A DNA stretch of 64,000 nt, taken from the NCBI GenBank assembly GCA_049115575.1, contig JAGDZU010000002.1:558001-622000 (forward strand), given 5' to 3'. Shown piece after piece: positions 36,074 through 45,723 of this stretch; position 1 is the stretch's first letter; every line of letters begins with the position of its first letter. The stretch comes from JAHEKB01 sp049115575. GTDB taxonomy: Bacteria > Bacteroidota > Bacteroidia > NS11-12g > UBA9320. Position numbers and translations under genes: made by a program. Under the pieces are notes generated by a model that saw only the letters and a program-made list of their open reading frames with translations, was not told the origin of the DNA and made no database searches.

Positions 36074-37511
36074 TTTTCTTTATTAAACTGCTCAAATACA
36101 GGCCGGCAAATGTAAACAAACCATTAATGATGATAAGCTCAAAGCCAGCTTTATATCCTTCTATCCATATAGGCATTTTGGTATAATACATCCAGGTTAA
36201 TCCTATAGAAGACAAAGTGATAATGGCAACCCAACGATCCAGTATGCTTCTCTTGGTTAAGATACCAAAGGCAAATAAACCAAGTAAGGGACCATAAGTG
36301 AAACCTGCAGCTTTGAATAGCTTGTCAATGACGGCTCCGTCATTAATATAGTTAAACAGCAAAATCACCAGAAATAGTATCACGGCAAAGCCAATATGAA
36401 CTAATCTCCGTGTCATTAAATGAGTGTCTTTGGTACGTTCATATCCCAGAAAATCTACACAAAAACTAGTGGTAAGTGCTGTTAATGCACTGTCTGCACT
36501 TGAATAAGCTGCGGCTACTAATCCCAAAATGAAAAAGAAGGAAATTAATGGGCTACCAAACTTCATAGCCACGGTTTGGAACAACTCGTCTGAACGCTCT
36601 ATACCACTAATTTGGGCAAAATCTACATATTGGTATAGCAACGCACCAAGACTCAAGAAGACAATATTTACCACTATGAAAAGCGCCATCTGAACATAGA
36701 TGTTCTTTTGAGCGCTCTTAACATTTGAAATGCTCAAGTTCTTTTGCATCATATCCTGATCTAGCCCAGTCATAACTAATGCTATAAATGCCCCTCCCAG
36801 AAATCTTTTCCAAAAGACATTGTCTCCTTTCAATCCCCAATGAAAGACCTGTGTATTTGGATCGTTAACCAATCCTTTAATGGCTTGTCCCATGCTCAAA
36901 TCCATAGAGTTTACTATAAATATGATGGTGAGTACCACTGCGGCTAAAAGAAACAATGTCTGTAGTGCATCTGTATAAACTACTGTTTTAATACCGTTTT
37001 TGGTGGTGTATGTAAATATTAGAAGAATAGTAATAGCCACAGAGGCCCAGTAAGGGAGGTTGAAAGGTTCAAATACTGCCATATGGAGTACTCCAGCAAC
37101 TAAGAAAAGCCTGAATGATGCACCTATGATTCTAGACAGCAGAAAATAAGCTGCACCTGTTTTATAACTCACCACACCAAAACGCTGGTTTAAGTAGGTG
37201 TAAATAGACGTCAGTTTGAGTCTGTAGTACAAAGGCAGTAGAACTAATGCTATAACCATATAACCCAGCATATATCCCAATACGGTTTGCATATAACCAA
37301 AATTGGTAGCTCCCACCCAACCAGGAACTGAAAGGAAAGTTACCCCAGAAAGTGAAGCACCTATCATTCCAAATGCCACTAAGAACCAAGGAGATTTTCG
37401 GTTACCTGTATAGAAGGAGTTGGCGTCTGAGTTCCTTGAGCTCAACCATGATATGAAGATAAGCAGGGCAAAATAGCCAATGAGAATGGCGAGGGTTAGT
37501 TCGGGACTCAT
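36051..37511 (-). CDS. Sodium/solute symporter (SSS family)
   Basis: A 486-residue membrane protein with about 13 helices. FGMIGASLSGVTFLSVPGWV (helix 2) and GLVAAAYSSADSALTALTTSF are SSS-family signatures that contribute to the sodium site. The substrate cannot be told from sequence. Its ATG overlaps the GH73 stop by one base (TAATG), and it overlaps the LOG gene at its 3' end, giving a three-gene operon GH73-SSS-LOG. Confidence 0.88.
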   Translation of the reverse strand: MSPELTLAILIGYFALLIFISWLSSRNSDANSFYTGNRKSPWFLVAFGMIGASLSGVTFLSVPGWVGATNFGYMQTVLGYMLGYMVIALVLLPLYYRLKLTSIYTYLNQRFGVVSYKTGAAYFLLSRIIGASFRLFLVAGVLHMAVFEPFNLPYWASVAITILLIFTYTTKNGIKTVVYTDALQTLFLLAAVVLTIIFIVNSMDLSMGQAIKGLVNDPNTQVFHWGLKGDNVFWKRFLGGAFIALVMTGLDQDMMQKNLSISNVKSAQKNIYVQMALFIVVNIVFLSLGALLYQYVDFAQISGIERSDELFQTVAMKFGSPLISFFFILGLVAAAYSSADSALTALTTSFCVDFLGYERTKDTHLMTRRLVHIGFAVILFLVILLFNYINDGAVIDKLFKAAGFTYGPLLGLFAFGILTKRSILDRWVAIITLSSIGLTWMYYTKMPIWIEGYKAGFELIIINGLFTFAGLYLSSLIKKNDTERTR

Positions 37512-38938
37512 TATTTAGAGACCCTCAGTTTTTGACCCAATTGTATACTGTTGCTTTCTAGTCCATTCCAGCTTTTAAGTTCATCTGCACTTATACCATA
37601 CCTCTTACAGATGTTATAAACCGTATCACCTTTCACAACTACATGATGAACTGGACCACTAACAGATATTTCTTCTGCAATTTCATCTACCTCAACAGCA
37701 GTCAATTCCTCTTCTTCAACTATTTCGGCTGGTGGCTCAACACGATCTGATTCAAGATGGTCATCTTGGTGATTCATTGCAGCTTCTTCAGACAGATAAA
37801 TACGTTGACCTATGCTCAGTGCACTCGGGTTGAGGTCTGGATTCCAAACCAGAAGATCTTCTTCAAACACGCGATATTTCTCGGCTATTCTGTAAATGTT
37901 ATCTCCCTTAGTGACTATATGAAATTCGGGAACTTCTATCTCTGCAACACCAATTGGTCCAGCATTATTAAAATCCGTATTGCTGGAATCAATCTGTGAA
38001 TGTGGGTTTACAAATTCTTCTTCAGGTTCCTGCCAATCTGGAACCACTTCGGCAAGTTTCACACTGGATTCTTTATCTATCTTCTTTCGCATGTTTAAGG
38101 TCTCTCCTTCAGCAGGTTGAGTGCCAGGTTCCATGCGATTCTTTTTATATAATTGCTTGAGTTTAATACCGTAGGTTTGAGAAATGCTGTGCATAGATTC
38201 TCCCTTGCCAACCACATGTTTGTCTTCTGATCCTCTTCTTCTTTTTGGTTTTAGATAAACCATATCTCCAGCTTTTATTTCACCATCCTTTGGCAAATCG
38301 TTCCATTTTCTGATATGTCTATCTCTCAATTCATTGGCACTTGCTATAGAACTGACTGAATGACCATCCTGAGCAATCATAACAGGTACATTATTAACCA
38401 TATTTCCAGCTAAGGGGGTAGTTGGAGTGTTTGGAATAGGAGCGGTATCAAACCTGTCTAATTCATAGCGTTCAATCAAATTAATAAGGATAGTATGATA
38501 TTTGGGATTAGTGGCATAGCCAGCCTTTTTCAATCCTCGGCTCCAACCCTTATAATCTGTTCTATTCAGTTCAAAAAGCGGGTGATAGCGCCAATTGGTT
38601 CTCAAGAATTCCGAATGATCTCTATATGAATCCAAAACAGAGGCATATGCTCTAAAACATTCATCTGGAGCATCATCATCTGCATAAATTACTTCGCCAT
38701 CCCAGCCTCCTTTGCACTTAATACCAAAATGGTTATTTGCATATTTGGCTAATCGGCTGTTGCCACTGCTAGATTCCAGTATTCCTTGAGCCAAGGTTAT
38801 ACTAGCTGGAACACCGCTTCTGTGCATCTCAATAACAGCCAAATCCTTATAACGGTCTATATACTCTTGAGGAGTTTGTTTTTGAGCAAACAACGAAACG
38901 CATAGAATAGTCGTTATAGTTAATGAAATAAGTCTCAT
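37511..38938 (-). CDS. LysM-containing glucosaminidase (GH73) peptidoglycan hydrolase
   Basis: A signal peptide (RLISLTITTILCVSLFAQ) precedes a GH73 domain (about 22-160): MHRSGVPASITLAQGILESSSGNS with the catalytic Glu, NNHFGIKCKGGWDGEV and YRDHSEFL are its motifs. Three LysM modules follow, near 240-285, 330-375 and 430-475 (VVKGDTVYNICKRYGI). It would cleave the glycan chain of peptidoglycan between GlcNAc and MurNAc while bound by LysM. A TACTTTTG box at 38953-38960 lies 15 bp upstream of its start codon. Confidence 0.92.
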   Translation of the reverse strand: MRLISLTITTILCVSLFAQKQTPQEYIDRYKDLAVIEMHRSGVPASITLAQGILESSSGNSRLAKYANNHFGIKCKGGWDGEVIYADDDAPDECFRAYASVLDSYRDHSEFLRTNWRYHPLFELNRTDYKGWSRGLKKAGYATNPKYHTILINLIERYELDRFDTAPIPNTPTTPLAGNMVNNVPVMIAQDGHSVSSIASANELRDRHIRKWNDLPKDGEIKAGDMVYLKPKRRRGSEDKHVVGKGESMHSISQTYGIKLKQLYKKNRMEPGTQPAEGETLNMRKKIDKESSVKLAEVVPDWQEPEEEFVNPHSQIDSSNTDFNNAGPIGVAEIEVPEFHIVTKGDNIYRIAEKYRVFEEDLLVWNPDLNPSALSIGQRIYLSEEAAMNHQDDHLESDRVEPPAEIVEEEELTAVEVDEIAEEISVSGPVHHVVVKGDTVYNICKRYGISADELKSWNGLESNSIQLGQKLRVSK

Positions 38939-38952
38939 ATATGGGTTAAAGT

Positions 38953-38960
38953 CAAAAGTA
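38953..38960 (-). promoter_or_regulatory. -7 box (TACTTTTG) of the GH73-SSS-LOG operon
   Basis: An exact TAnnTTTG match upstream of the first gene of the operon, on the minus strand. Confidence 0.5.
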
Positions 38961-39062
38961 GAATGGTGTACTAAAGCTATAAATCTTAATTATACACTTA
39001 TCTACATTTGTTGTCATGATTTGTCTTAATTTACGTTTAATTTGAAAGCTTTATCATCAATA

Positions 39063-41156
39063 ATGAAAGTATTCCGTTTTCTCTTAACGCTAGTAATAGG
39101 TTTATTCGTCTTCGCCGCACAGGCGCAACCCTCGGTTGAACCCGCTGTTTGGTCTCAAAAATTTTCAAAGGCAGAAGTAAGAATAGACGAGGTTATAGAA
39201 ATTATATTTACAGCACCTTTAAAGGAACATCATCACATTTATAGCAATGATTTTGACTATGAAGATTGTGGTCCACTAAAAACCAAAATATCTTATCAGC
39301 CAACAGACATTGAGGTCATAGGTTCTCCAGTACCTATAAATCCGCGATTTTACGTGGATGAAATATGGGAAATGGTCTGTGGAGAAGGAAAAGTTGCAGA
39401 TTTTGAGGGAACAGCAGAGTTTAGACAGAAGCTTAAGATCACTGGCAATAACCCAAGTATTAGTGGAGCTATAGATTACCAAATATGTAACGACGCTGGC
39501 TGCTTGGGCTATAAGCATGAATTTTCTTTAGCAGGCCTAAGGGTGTTGGAAGAAATAACCGAGCAACCCAATGGTACTGATAATACAGATCCAGACGAGA
39601 CCCAGGTTTCAAATACAAATCCCGACACTCCAGAAGATACATCCAACTCAGAAAGCAGTTCAACAGATACAGCAAATGAAGGAGATGAAACAGCGGAAGT
39701 AGATGAACCAACAGATGAGAATGATGTAGCAGGTAAGTCTTTGTGGGCTTTGTTTCTATTAGGTCTAGGTGGCGGGTTATTAGCGCTATTCACACCTTGT
39801 GTTTTTCCAATGATTCCAATGACGGTGGCCTTTTTCACCAAAGAAAAGGATAAGGCAAAAGGACGAAGAATGGCCATGTTTTATGGACTTTCTATAGTTG
39901 CTATTTACATTATCCTAGGTATGCTGTTGGCTATGGTATTCGGGGCCACATTCGCCTATACTCTGAGCACACATTGGTTACCCAATATTGTATTCTTCTT
40001 GATTTTTATACTGTTTGCAGTCTCATTCTTGGGAATGTTTGAAATCACGCTACCAAGCAGTTTTGTAAATAAAATGGATGCTCAGGGAGATAGAGGCGGC
40101 TATGTAGGCGTATTCTTTATTGCCTTCACATTAGTTCTGGTTAGTTTTTCTTGTACTGCGCCTATAGTGGGTTCAGTATCCATTCTGGCTAGTTCTGGAG
40201 AGATTATGAAACCCCTTGCAGCCATGTTAGGGTTTTCACTCATGTTTGCTATACCGTTTACCCTATTCGCCATTTTTCCTCAATGGTTGAATGGTTTACC
40301 ACAGAGTGGTGGTTGGTTAAATTCAGTTAAAGTATTCTTGGGATTTGCAGAACTCGCATTGGCGTTCAAATTCTTATCACAGGCTGATTTAGTATATCAT
40401 TGGGGTATACTGGATAGAGATGTATTTATTTCAATTTGGATAGTATTGGCAATATTGTTAGGGGCGTATTTCCTCGGTAAAATTACGTTCCCACACGATA
40501 GTCCAATAGACAGACTCCCAGTTCCGAGATTTCTTTTGGCAGTAGCAGCATTCTCTTTTGGAGTTTACCTTATTCCTGGTCTTTGGGGAGCGCCATTGAA
40601 ACCACTTTCAGGAATATTGCCACCATTGACTACGCAAGATTATCAAATTGTACAAGGAGGTATTACCGCTCATGCAGAAGAAGACAATTCAGACATTAGG
40701 TACTCAGATATTTTGCATTTGCCACATGGCTTGACCGGTTATTTCATCTATGAAGATGCATTGGCTGCTTCAAGAGAACAAGGTAAGCCGGTCTTTGTTG
40801 ATTTTACAGGTCACAGCTGTGCCAATTGCAGAAAAATGGAAGAATACGTTTGGGTAAAACCAGAAGTTCTTAAAAGGCTTGAGAATGATTTTATTATAGC
40901 TAGTCTATATGTTGATGAACGCAAAGTCTTACCTGAAGACGAATGGTATAAGAACCCAGATGGCGATATGTTAACCACATTGGGTGAACACAATGCCGAT
41001 TTGCAGATTAATACTTTCAATTCAAATGGACAACCGTACTACTATATAGTGAATGCAGATGGAGAGATTCTCAATATTGGTGGAGGTTATGATCCCGATG
41101 AAACCAAATTCATTGAATTCTTAGATAAAGGAAAAGAAAAGTACCACGGTTCATGA
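39063..41156 (+). CDS. dsbD: Thiol:disulfide interchange protein DsbD
   Basis: The ATG at 39063 starts a signal peptide (KVFRFLLTLVIGLFVFAAQAQ). An N-terminal periplasmic domain (about 25-165, with CNDAGCLGYKHE holding its redox cysteines), an acidic Thr/Glu/Asp-rich linker (about 170-225), eight membrane helices (GLLALFTPCVFPMIPMT and SFSCTAPIVGS carry the two membrane cysteines) and a C-terminal thioredoxin domain with HSCANCRKMEE complete the three-domain layout. DsbD carries electrons from cytoplasmic thioredoxin to the periplasm. It overlaps gmhA by 4 bp. Confidence 0.93.
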   Translation: MKVFRFLLTLVIGLFVFAAQAQPSVEPAVWSQKFSKAEVRIDEVIEIIFTAPLKEHHHIYSNDFDYEDCGPLKTKISYQPTDIEVIGSPVPINPRFYVDEIWEMVCGEGKVADFEGTAEFRQKLKITGNNPSISGAIDYQICNDAGCLGYKHEFSLAGLRVLEEITEQPNGTDNTDPDETQVSNTNPDTPEDTSNSESSSTDTANEGDETAEVDEPTDENDVAGKSLWALFLLGLGGGLLALFTPCVFPMIPMTVAFFTKEKDKAKGRRMAMFYGLSIVAIYIILGMLLAMVFGATFAYTLSTHWLPNIVFFLIFILFAVSFLGMFEITLPSSFVNKMDAQGDRGGYVGVFFIAFTLVLVSFSCTAPIVGSVSILASSGEIMKPLAAMLGFSLMFAIPFTLFAIFPQWLNGLPQSGGWLNSVKVFLGFAELALAFKFLSQADLVYHWGILDRDVFISIWIVLAILLGAYFLGKITFPHDSPIDRLPVPRFLLAVAAFSFGVYLIPGLWGAPLKPLSGILPPLTTQDYQIVQGGITAHAEEDNSDIRYSDILHLPHGLTGYFIYEDALAASREQGKPVFVDFTGHSCANCRKMEEYVWVKPEVLKRLENDFIIASLYVDERKVLPEDEWYKNPDGDMLTTLGEHNADLQINTFNSNGQPYYYIVNADGEILNIGGGYDPDETKFIEFLDKGKEKYHGS

Positions 41157-41716
41157 GCATTAAACAGCACTTTGAAGAAGCCCAAGCTGTACTCACCGAA
41201 TTTCTGGAAAACAGCAAAAATTTTGACGCTATCCACGAGGCCGGTTCACTCATGGTGGACAGTCTAAGAAACAAAGGCAAAATATTGTCTTGTGGAAATG
41301 GTGGAAGTCTTTGTGATGCAATGCATTTTGCTGAAGAATTAACGGGAAGGTATAGAGATGATAGACCAGCTATTGGTGCAATTGCTATTGCTGATGCCTC
41401 TCATATGGCCTGTGTTGGCAATGATTACGGTTTTGAGCATGTGTTCTCTAGGTATGTTGAAGGTGTAGGCAGAGAAGGAGATGTTTTACTTGCTATTAGT
41501 ACTTCTGGAAACAGTCAAAATGTGATTAATGCCATAGATTCAGCCAAATCTCAAGGAATGAGAGTTGTAGGTTTAACAGGCAAAGATGGCGGCAAAATGG
41601 CTGCTTTATGCGATGTAGAAATTCGTGCTCCGCATTCAGCTTATGCAGATAGGGCTCAAGAAATCCATATTAAAGTGATTCATGCTTTAATAGATTTCAT
41701 TGAAAAGAATCTTTAA
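41153..41716 (+). CDS. gmhA: Phosphoheptose isomerase
   Basis: A 187-residue SIS-domain protein: SCGNGGSLCDAMHFAEELTG is the GmhA substrate and zinc site region, and LLAISTSGNSQNVINAI the SIS phosphate-binding motif. The final EIHIKVIHALIDFIEK is typical. It converts sedoheptulose 7-phosphate to D-glycero-D-manno-heptose 7-phosphate for LPS core heptose. The ATGA overlap with dsbD means coupled translation, although their functions are unrelated. Confidence 0.93.
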   Translation: MSIKQHFEEAQAVLTEFLENSKNFDAIHEAGSLMVDSLRNKGKILSCGNGGSLCDAMHFAEELTGRYRDDRPAIGAIAIADASHMACVGNDYGFEHVFSRYVEGVGREGDVLLAISTSGNSQNVINAIDSAKSQGMRVVGLTGKDGGKMAALCDVEIRAPHSAYADRAQEIHIKVIHALIDFIEKNL

Positions 41717-41773
41717 TAGTTAGAGTTAGCTAGTTAGGTTTAAATACTAATCATAAGTAGTTACATGGCTTTA

Positions 41774-42160
41774 TCAATGTCTTCCGTATAGTCTGATGGT
41801 AGCTCGTCTTCTAGAGCTGTTTTTAGTATCATACCATAAATCTACGCTTTGAATAATTCGTTTATGTCCTTTGAGATCTAAAACCCTAGAATCTCTTCCT
41901 CTTACAAAATGGTGTCTTAAGTTTAGTTTTTCAGAACTACCATTGGCATAATTTACTTGAATCCTATGCATGTTTAGGTTACCGGTAACATTCAACTTCA
42001 GTTTTGTAAATGACCCTTTAGTTGCAGTAACAACAATGCGATCATGATCCAGTCCGAAATTCACTTTCCTGCTCCCAAGGTGCATCCAGCTAGATGTGCT
42101 GAATGCACTGAGTAGAGCTATAAGGGTAAAGCTAATAATTGTATTTCTAAGTAGTTTCAT
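41774..42160 (-). CDS. Secreted protein with DUF2541-like domain
   Basis: A 128-residue protein with a signal peptide (NTIISFTLIALLSAFSTSS). The mature part, with LGSRKVNFGLDHDRIVV, FTKLKLNVTGNLNMHRIQVNY, DLKGHKRIIQSVDLWYD and a basic RRRATIRLYGRH end, resembles small periplasmic proteins of the DUF2541 type. The function is unknown. It converges with gmhA. Confidence 0.65.
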   Translation of the reverse strand: MKLLRNTIISFTLIALLSAFSTSSWMHLGSRKVNFGLDHDRIVVTATKGSFTKLKLNVTGNLNMHRIQVNYANGSSEKLNLRHHFVRGRDSRVLDLKGHKRIIQSVDLWYDTKNSSRRRATIRLYGRH

Positions 42161-42212
42161 GGTGTTTCTTTACTCTATAGTCTGACTAAATGGAAAAGGG
42201 TTGCATCTAAAC

Positions 42213-42247
42213 AAAAAAAAGTTGAAACCGAGGCTTCAACTTTTTTG
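42213..42247. terminator. Bidirectional rho-independent terminator
   Basis: The stem AAAGTTGAA/TTCAACTTT with a short loop (accgaggc) is flanked by A8 on the left and T6 on the right, so it could end transcription on both strands. It lies downstream of the YCII-domain gene. Confidence 0.8.
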
Positions 42248-42289
42248 TCATCACGACTTTGTGTTGGGGAACATTCTTCTTTTAAAGCC

Positions 42290-42631
42290 TTACATCCCTG
42301 GTAAAGCCATGGTTTCATGAACTTCGATTTCACATCCTTCTCCCCATCCTAAATGAGGGTGGCCGGCAAGCAATGATTTAGCTTCTTCCATATTTGAAGC
42401 TTCTAGAATGGAATAGCCAGTTACCTCTTTACTGCTATCTTGGCTGGACCCATTGGGTTGAAGTCTTTGGCCTCCAGCTAAGGGAGTTCCCATATCTACA
42501 AGTTGATCTCCACATTTAGCAGCCCAAGCCATCCAAGGCTCCATACCTGCTTTCATTTCTTCTTCTGTTGCATTTGCAGTAGCCTCCATGGCTTCAGCAG
42601 GTGCATGGTAAATTACAATAAAACGTTTCAT
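42290..42631 (-). CDS. YCII/DGPF-domain protein
   Basis: A 113-residue protein of the YCII-related (dimeric ferredoxin-like) fold. KRFIVIYHAPAEAME is the first strand and GYSILEASNMEEAKSLLAGHPHLG the second motif with the conserved His. The family occurs with sigma factors and oxidoreductases, but its chemistry is not settled. It is followed by a strong terminator and preceded by the VanW gene in the same direction. Confidence 0.82.
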   Translation of the reverse strand: MKRFIVIYHAPAEAMEATANATEEEMKAGMEPWMAWAAKCGDQLVDMGTPLAGGQRLQPNGSSQDSSKEVTGYSILEASNMEEAKSLLAGHPHLGWGEGCEIEVHETMALPGM

Positions 42632-42680
42632 GCGTCTAATTTCAGATATTGGAGACGTAAATAGGTCTTAGAAGTGTCAT

Positions 42681-43505
42681 TTAGTAGTTGTTGAACTGTG
42701 ATTCTTGTAAGAGCGGTTCATACATCATAATTGCATTATTTTCTGCCAAGAGAGATTCATGGATTTCTCCATTTTTATTGGTAACAATTTTTACAATCTC
42801 GTTATGTCTGCTATAACCACCCCACCACTGTTTTTTAACATGGTGATTTCGTTCCTCAATTTTGTAGCTGGCATTCAATACTGTATCACAAATCAGTTTC
42901 CCTTGCAAATAAGTATCATCAATCCATAATTTGATTTGAAAGGTAAATGCACTGTTATTCTTCACTATTAAATCTATGTAATTATAAGCTAGAGTTGCAC
43001 CAGCTCCAAAAGGGACAGTGCGTTTGAAGTCTGGAAAAACATCGTATTCATGCCTATGTCTTTCTACTATGGTTAATGGGCTATGAGCAAAAATCCAGAA
43101 AAGGAGATTGCCCAATTGACAAAGGCCTCCGCCTGTTCCTTTTTTTATCTTGCCCTGTTGTAGAACCAAACCCTCCTCATATCCTTTTGATTTAGTAGGT
43201 CGACCAACCATTTTCCATATAGAAAAGCTTTGTCCAGGTTGAATCAATAAATTGTTAATAGGCTTAATGGCTAGGACAAGATTTTTCCTTTTGTTGTCTT
43301 GTAAATACATGTCAACATCTTTAAGCGGTCTCCTAATGATTGACTTATGGGAAAAAACTAAATGATCCAATGAAGACTGGCTTCTTGTTGAAGCCCAATC
43401 GTGGTTTCCAAACCTCCATTTCAACCTTCTTTTGAGAATGAAATACTCCTTACCAATACTCCTTCTTAAAGAAGATCGAATCTTAGGTCTGGGAATTTGA
43501 TTCAT
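42681..43505 (-). CDS. VanW-like protein
   Basis: A 274-residue protein containing the VanW domain: LLIQPGQSFSIWKMVGRPT, GTGGGLCQLGNLLFW and ERHRHEYDVFPDF are its conserved blocks. VanW was first seen in vanB-type glycopeptide resistance clusters, but the family is widespread and is not itself evidence of resistance. No van genes lie nearby. There is no signal peptide. The function is unknown. Confidence 0.85.
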   Translation of the reverse strand: MNQIPRPKIRSSLRRSIGKEYFILKRRLKWRFGNHDWASTRSQSSLDHLVFSHKSIIRRPLKDVDMYLQDNKRKNLVLAIKPINNLLIQPGQSFSIWKMVGRPTKSKGYEEGLVLQQGKIKKGTGGGLCQLGNLLFWIFAHSPLTIVERHRHEYDVFPDFKRTVPFGAGATLAYNYIDLIVKNNSAFTFQIKLWIDDTYLQGKLICDTVLNASYKIEERNHHVKKQWWGGYSRHNEIVKIVTNKNGEIHESLLAENNAIMMYEPLLQESQFNNY

Positions 43506-43657
43506 AATAGTTGAACGGAAAAGTTAAACAACAAAGTGTAATGGAGCAGGGGACAGGTCCACCCCTCCCCGGATTTCAAGATAGCAATATACTTTGCGTT
43601 ACATAAATGAGATTTATTCAAAGTGTTGAATAGTTTAAGTATTGAAACAGAAATAGA

Positions 43658-45076
43658 CTATTTGTTCAGCTCTGCACGATAAACGGGGTGCATGAGGTTT
43701 TCAAGACTTAGAATTTGATCTAGCTCAGCTTCAGAGAGTAATTCTTTTTCCAAAACTAATTCCCTAATGCTCTTGCCACTTTCAATGGCTTCTTTGCCGA
43801 TTTGATCACCCATATGATGCCCTATATATGGATTGAGAAAGGTGATGAGCCCCACAGAATTTAATACTGTGTGTTCTGTATGTTTTTCATTGGCTGTTAT
43901 TCCGTCTATACAATTATCTGCCAGACTTGTGCATGCATTAGACAATAACTCAACCGATTCAAAAATGCACTGAGCAATAACAGGTTCCATCACATTGAGT
44001 TGCAATTGACCTGCTTCAGCTGCAAAAGATATGGCTACATCATTTCCAATTATTTTAAAACAAACTTGATTCACCACTTCGGGAATAACTGGGTTAACCT
44101 TAGCTGGCATTATGGACGAACCCGCTTGTAATTCAGGAAGGTTAATTTCATTCAAGCCACATCTCGGTCCAGAAGAAAGCAGTCGTAAATCATTGCAAAT
44201 TTTAGAGAGCTTAACGGAGGTTCTTTTTAAGGCTCCAGACATCATTACATACGCTCCGCAATCGGAGGTTGCCTCTATAAGATTGGGTGCTTTTACAAAG
44301 CTAGCCTTGGTGAATTGCTGTAAATAGGCAATGGAGACATCACTAAATCCTTTAGGAGCATTAACTCCAGTTCCTATGGCAGTAGCTCCCAAATTCACCT
44401 CCAATACCAAATCTCTACTGTTTTTTAAATTCTTTATCTCTTCTTTGAGATTGGCAGACCATGCAGCAAATTCATCTCCTAAAGACATTGGTACCGCATC
44501 TTGCAATTGGGTTCGCCCCATTTTTATTACATGACTAAATTGTGCAGATTTTTTGTCTAACACCTTATTTAGATGATTAATCTTTTCAAGAAGATGATTG
44601 ATATAGTAGAAAAGAGCGACTCTAAATCCAGTAGGATAAGCATCATTGGTTGATTGTGATTTATTTATATGGTCGTTGGGGTGGAGGATGTCATAACTCC
44701 CTTTTGGGTGACCATTTAATTCTAAACCCACATTGGCAATAACTTCATTGGCATTCATATTCACCGAAGTACCGGCACCACCCTGAAACACATCAACTGG
44801 AAAGTACTTTCGGTATTTATCCAGGTTTGTTAAGATTTCATCGCAAGCCTGAATAATCATGTCCGCAATTTCTTCTGGAATAGTGCCGATGTCTTTATTG
44901 GCAAGGGCGCATGATTTTTTTGTAAGTATCATGGCCTTTATGAAGACTGGATAATCTTGAACTTTAGACTTTGAAATTTTAAAATTATCTATGGCTCGCG
45001 CCGTGTGAATGCCATAATAGCAATCTAGGGGTATCTCTTTTTTGCCTAGTAAATCAACTTCAACTCTTGTTTTCAT
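43658..45076 (-). CDS. aspA: Aspartate ammonia-lyase
   Basis: A 472-residue member of the aspartase/fumarase superfamily. GGAGTSVNMNANEVIANVG, HPNDHINKSQSTNDAYPTGF and the catalytic loop GSSIMPAKVNPVIPE are signature motifs. It interconverts L-aspartate with fumarate and ammonia. The start ELLGKKEIPLDCYYGIHTARA-like region fits aspartase (conserved Y-Y-G-I-x-T-x-R-A) rather than fumarase. On the minus strand TACCTTTG (45085-45092) ends 8 bases before the ATG. Confidence 0.93.
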   Translation of the reverse strand: MKTRVEVDLLGKKEIPLDCYYGIHTARAIDNFKISKSKVQDYPVFIKAMILTKKSCALANKDIGTIPEEIADMIIQACDEILTNLDKYRKYFPVDVFQGGAGTSVNMNANEVIANVGLELNGHPKGSYDILHPNDHINKSQSTNDAYPTGFRVALFYYINHLLEKINHLNKVLDKKSAQFSHVIKMGRTQLQDAVPMSLGDEFAAWSANLKEEIKNLKNSRDLVLEVNLGATAIGTGVNAPKGFSDVSIAYLQQFTKASFVKAPNLIEATSDCGAYVMMSGALKRTSVKLSKICNDLRLLSSGPRCGLNEINLPELQAGSSIMPAKVNPVIPEVVNQVCFKIIGNDVAISFAAEAGQLQLNVMEPVIAQCIFESVELLSNACTSLADNCIDGITANEKHTEHTVLNSVGLITFLNPYIGHHMGDQIGKEAIESGKSIRELVLEKELLSEAELDQILSLENLMHPVYRAELNK

Positions 45077-45084
45077 GTACCTAC

Positions 45085-45092
45085 CAAAGGTA
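45085..45092 (-). promoter_or_regulatory. -7 box (TACCTTTG) of aspA
   Basis: An exact TAnnTTTG match ending 8 bp before the aspA ATG; predicts a leaderless or nearly leaderless mRNA. Confidence 0.5.
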
Positions 45093-45242
45093 AACAGAAT
45101 CCAAAGATTTTACATTCTTGAATTAAAGCATCGCGATAAATAGAATGCACTATTATGAATTTTGAAGTGATGCATAGATTAGCTATTATCCCCTTGGGGT
45201 AATGGGGACTCCGTGATTAACTATTTTACCTAATAATTGGGA

Positions 45243-45659
45243 TTAATGATACTGCAAAACAGCCATAACAATTATGGCAATGCCTAGCAGTAATGTGAAA
45301 GGACCTAAAGACCTGATTCTGTTCATTTGCTCCATATCTCCAGCTTTGGCCTTTTTTGCCTTAGAGCTCATAATTCCAATTAAAGCGGCAAGGACAAAAA
45401 CCAAAACAAGTTTGGTTATCATCAGCGGCATTTCTCCTAATGTACTCCAATAGGGAGTCATCAGATACAAGCCAGTTATAACTAAAAGGGTTAATCCGAT
45501 ATGTCCCATTTTTATTAATGCAAATGAGTTTATACTGAATTTGAATGCATCATCTTTTTCCATTTTACCGGCAGCCATTCCAAGGAACATAAATGCAATA
45601 CTCGTTCCCACACCCATGGCCAAGCCAATAAAGTGAAGGATTAACATAACATCTTTCAT
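45243..45659 (-). CDS. Four-helix membrane protein, unknown
   Basis: A 138-residue protein with four predicted helices (about 5-27, 48-66, 76-95 and 118-136) and a conserved His in MLILHFIGLAMGVGTSIAFM. The layout resembles small CopD/DUF2269-like membrane proteins, some of which bind heme, but there is no clear assignment. It is a single gene between aspA and trmB. Confidence 0.65.
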   Translation of the reverse strand: MKDVMLILHFIGLAMGVGTSIAFMFLGMAAGKMEKDDAFKFSINSFALIKMGHIGLTLLVITGLYLMTPYWSTLGEMPLMITKLVLVFVLAALIGIMSSKAKKAKAGDMEQMNRIRSLGPFTLLLGIAIIVMAVLQYH

Positions 45660-45723
45660 GAATTTAATTAGTTGGTTTCAGGGCTAAGATAAGAAAAAAG
45701 TCTAGAGCTATTGAACTCAAAGT

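Noticed and set aside
42681..43505. Vancomycin resistance cluster suggested by VanW
   Set aside because: No vanH/A/X/Y or sensor genes nearby; VanW-like proteins are common outside resistance loci.
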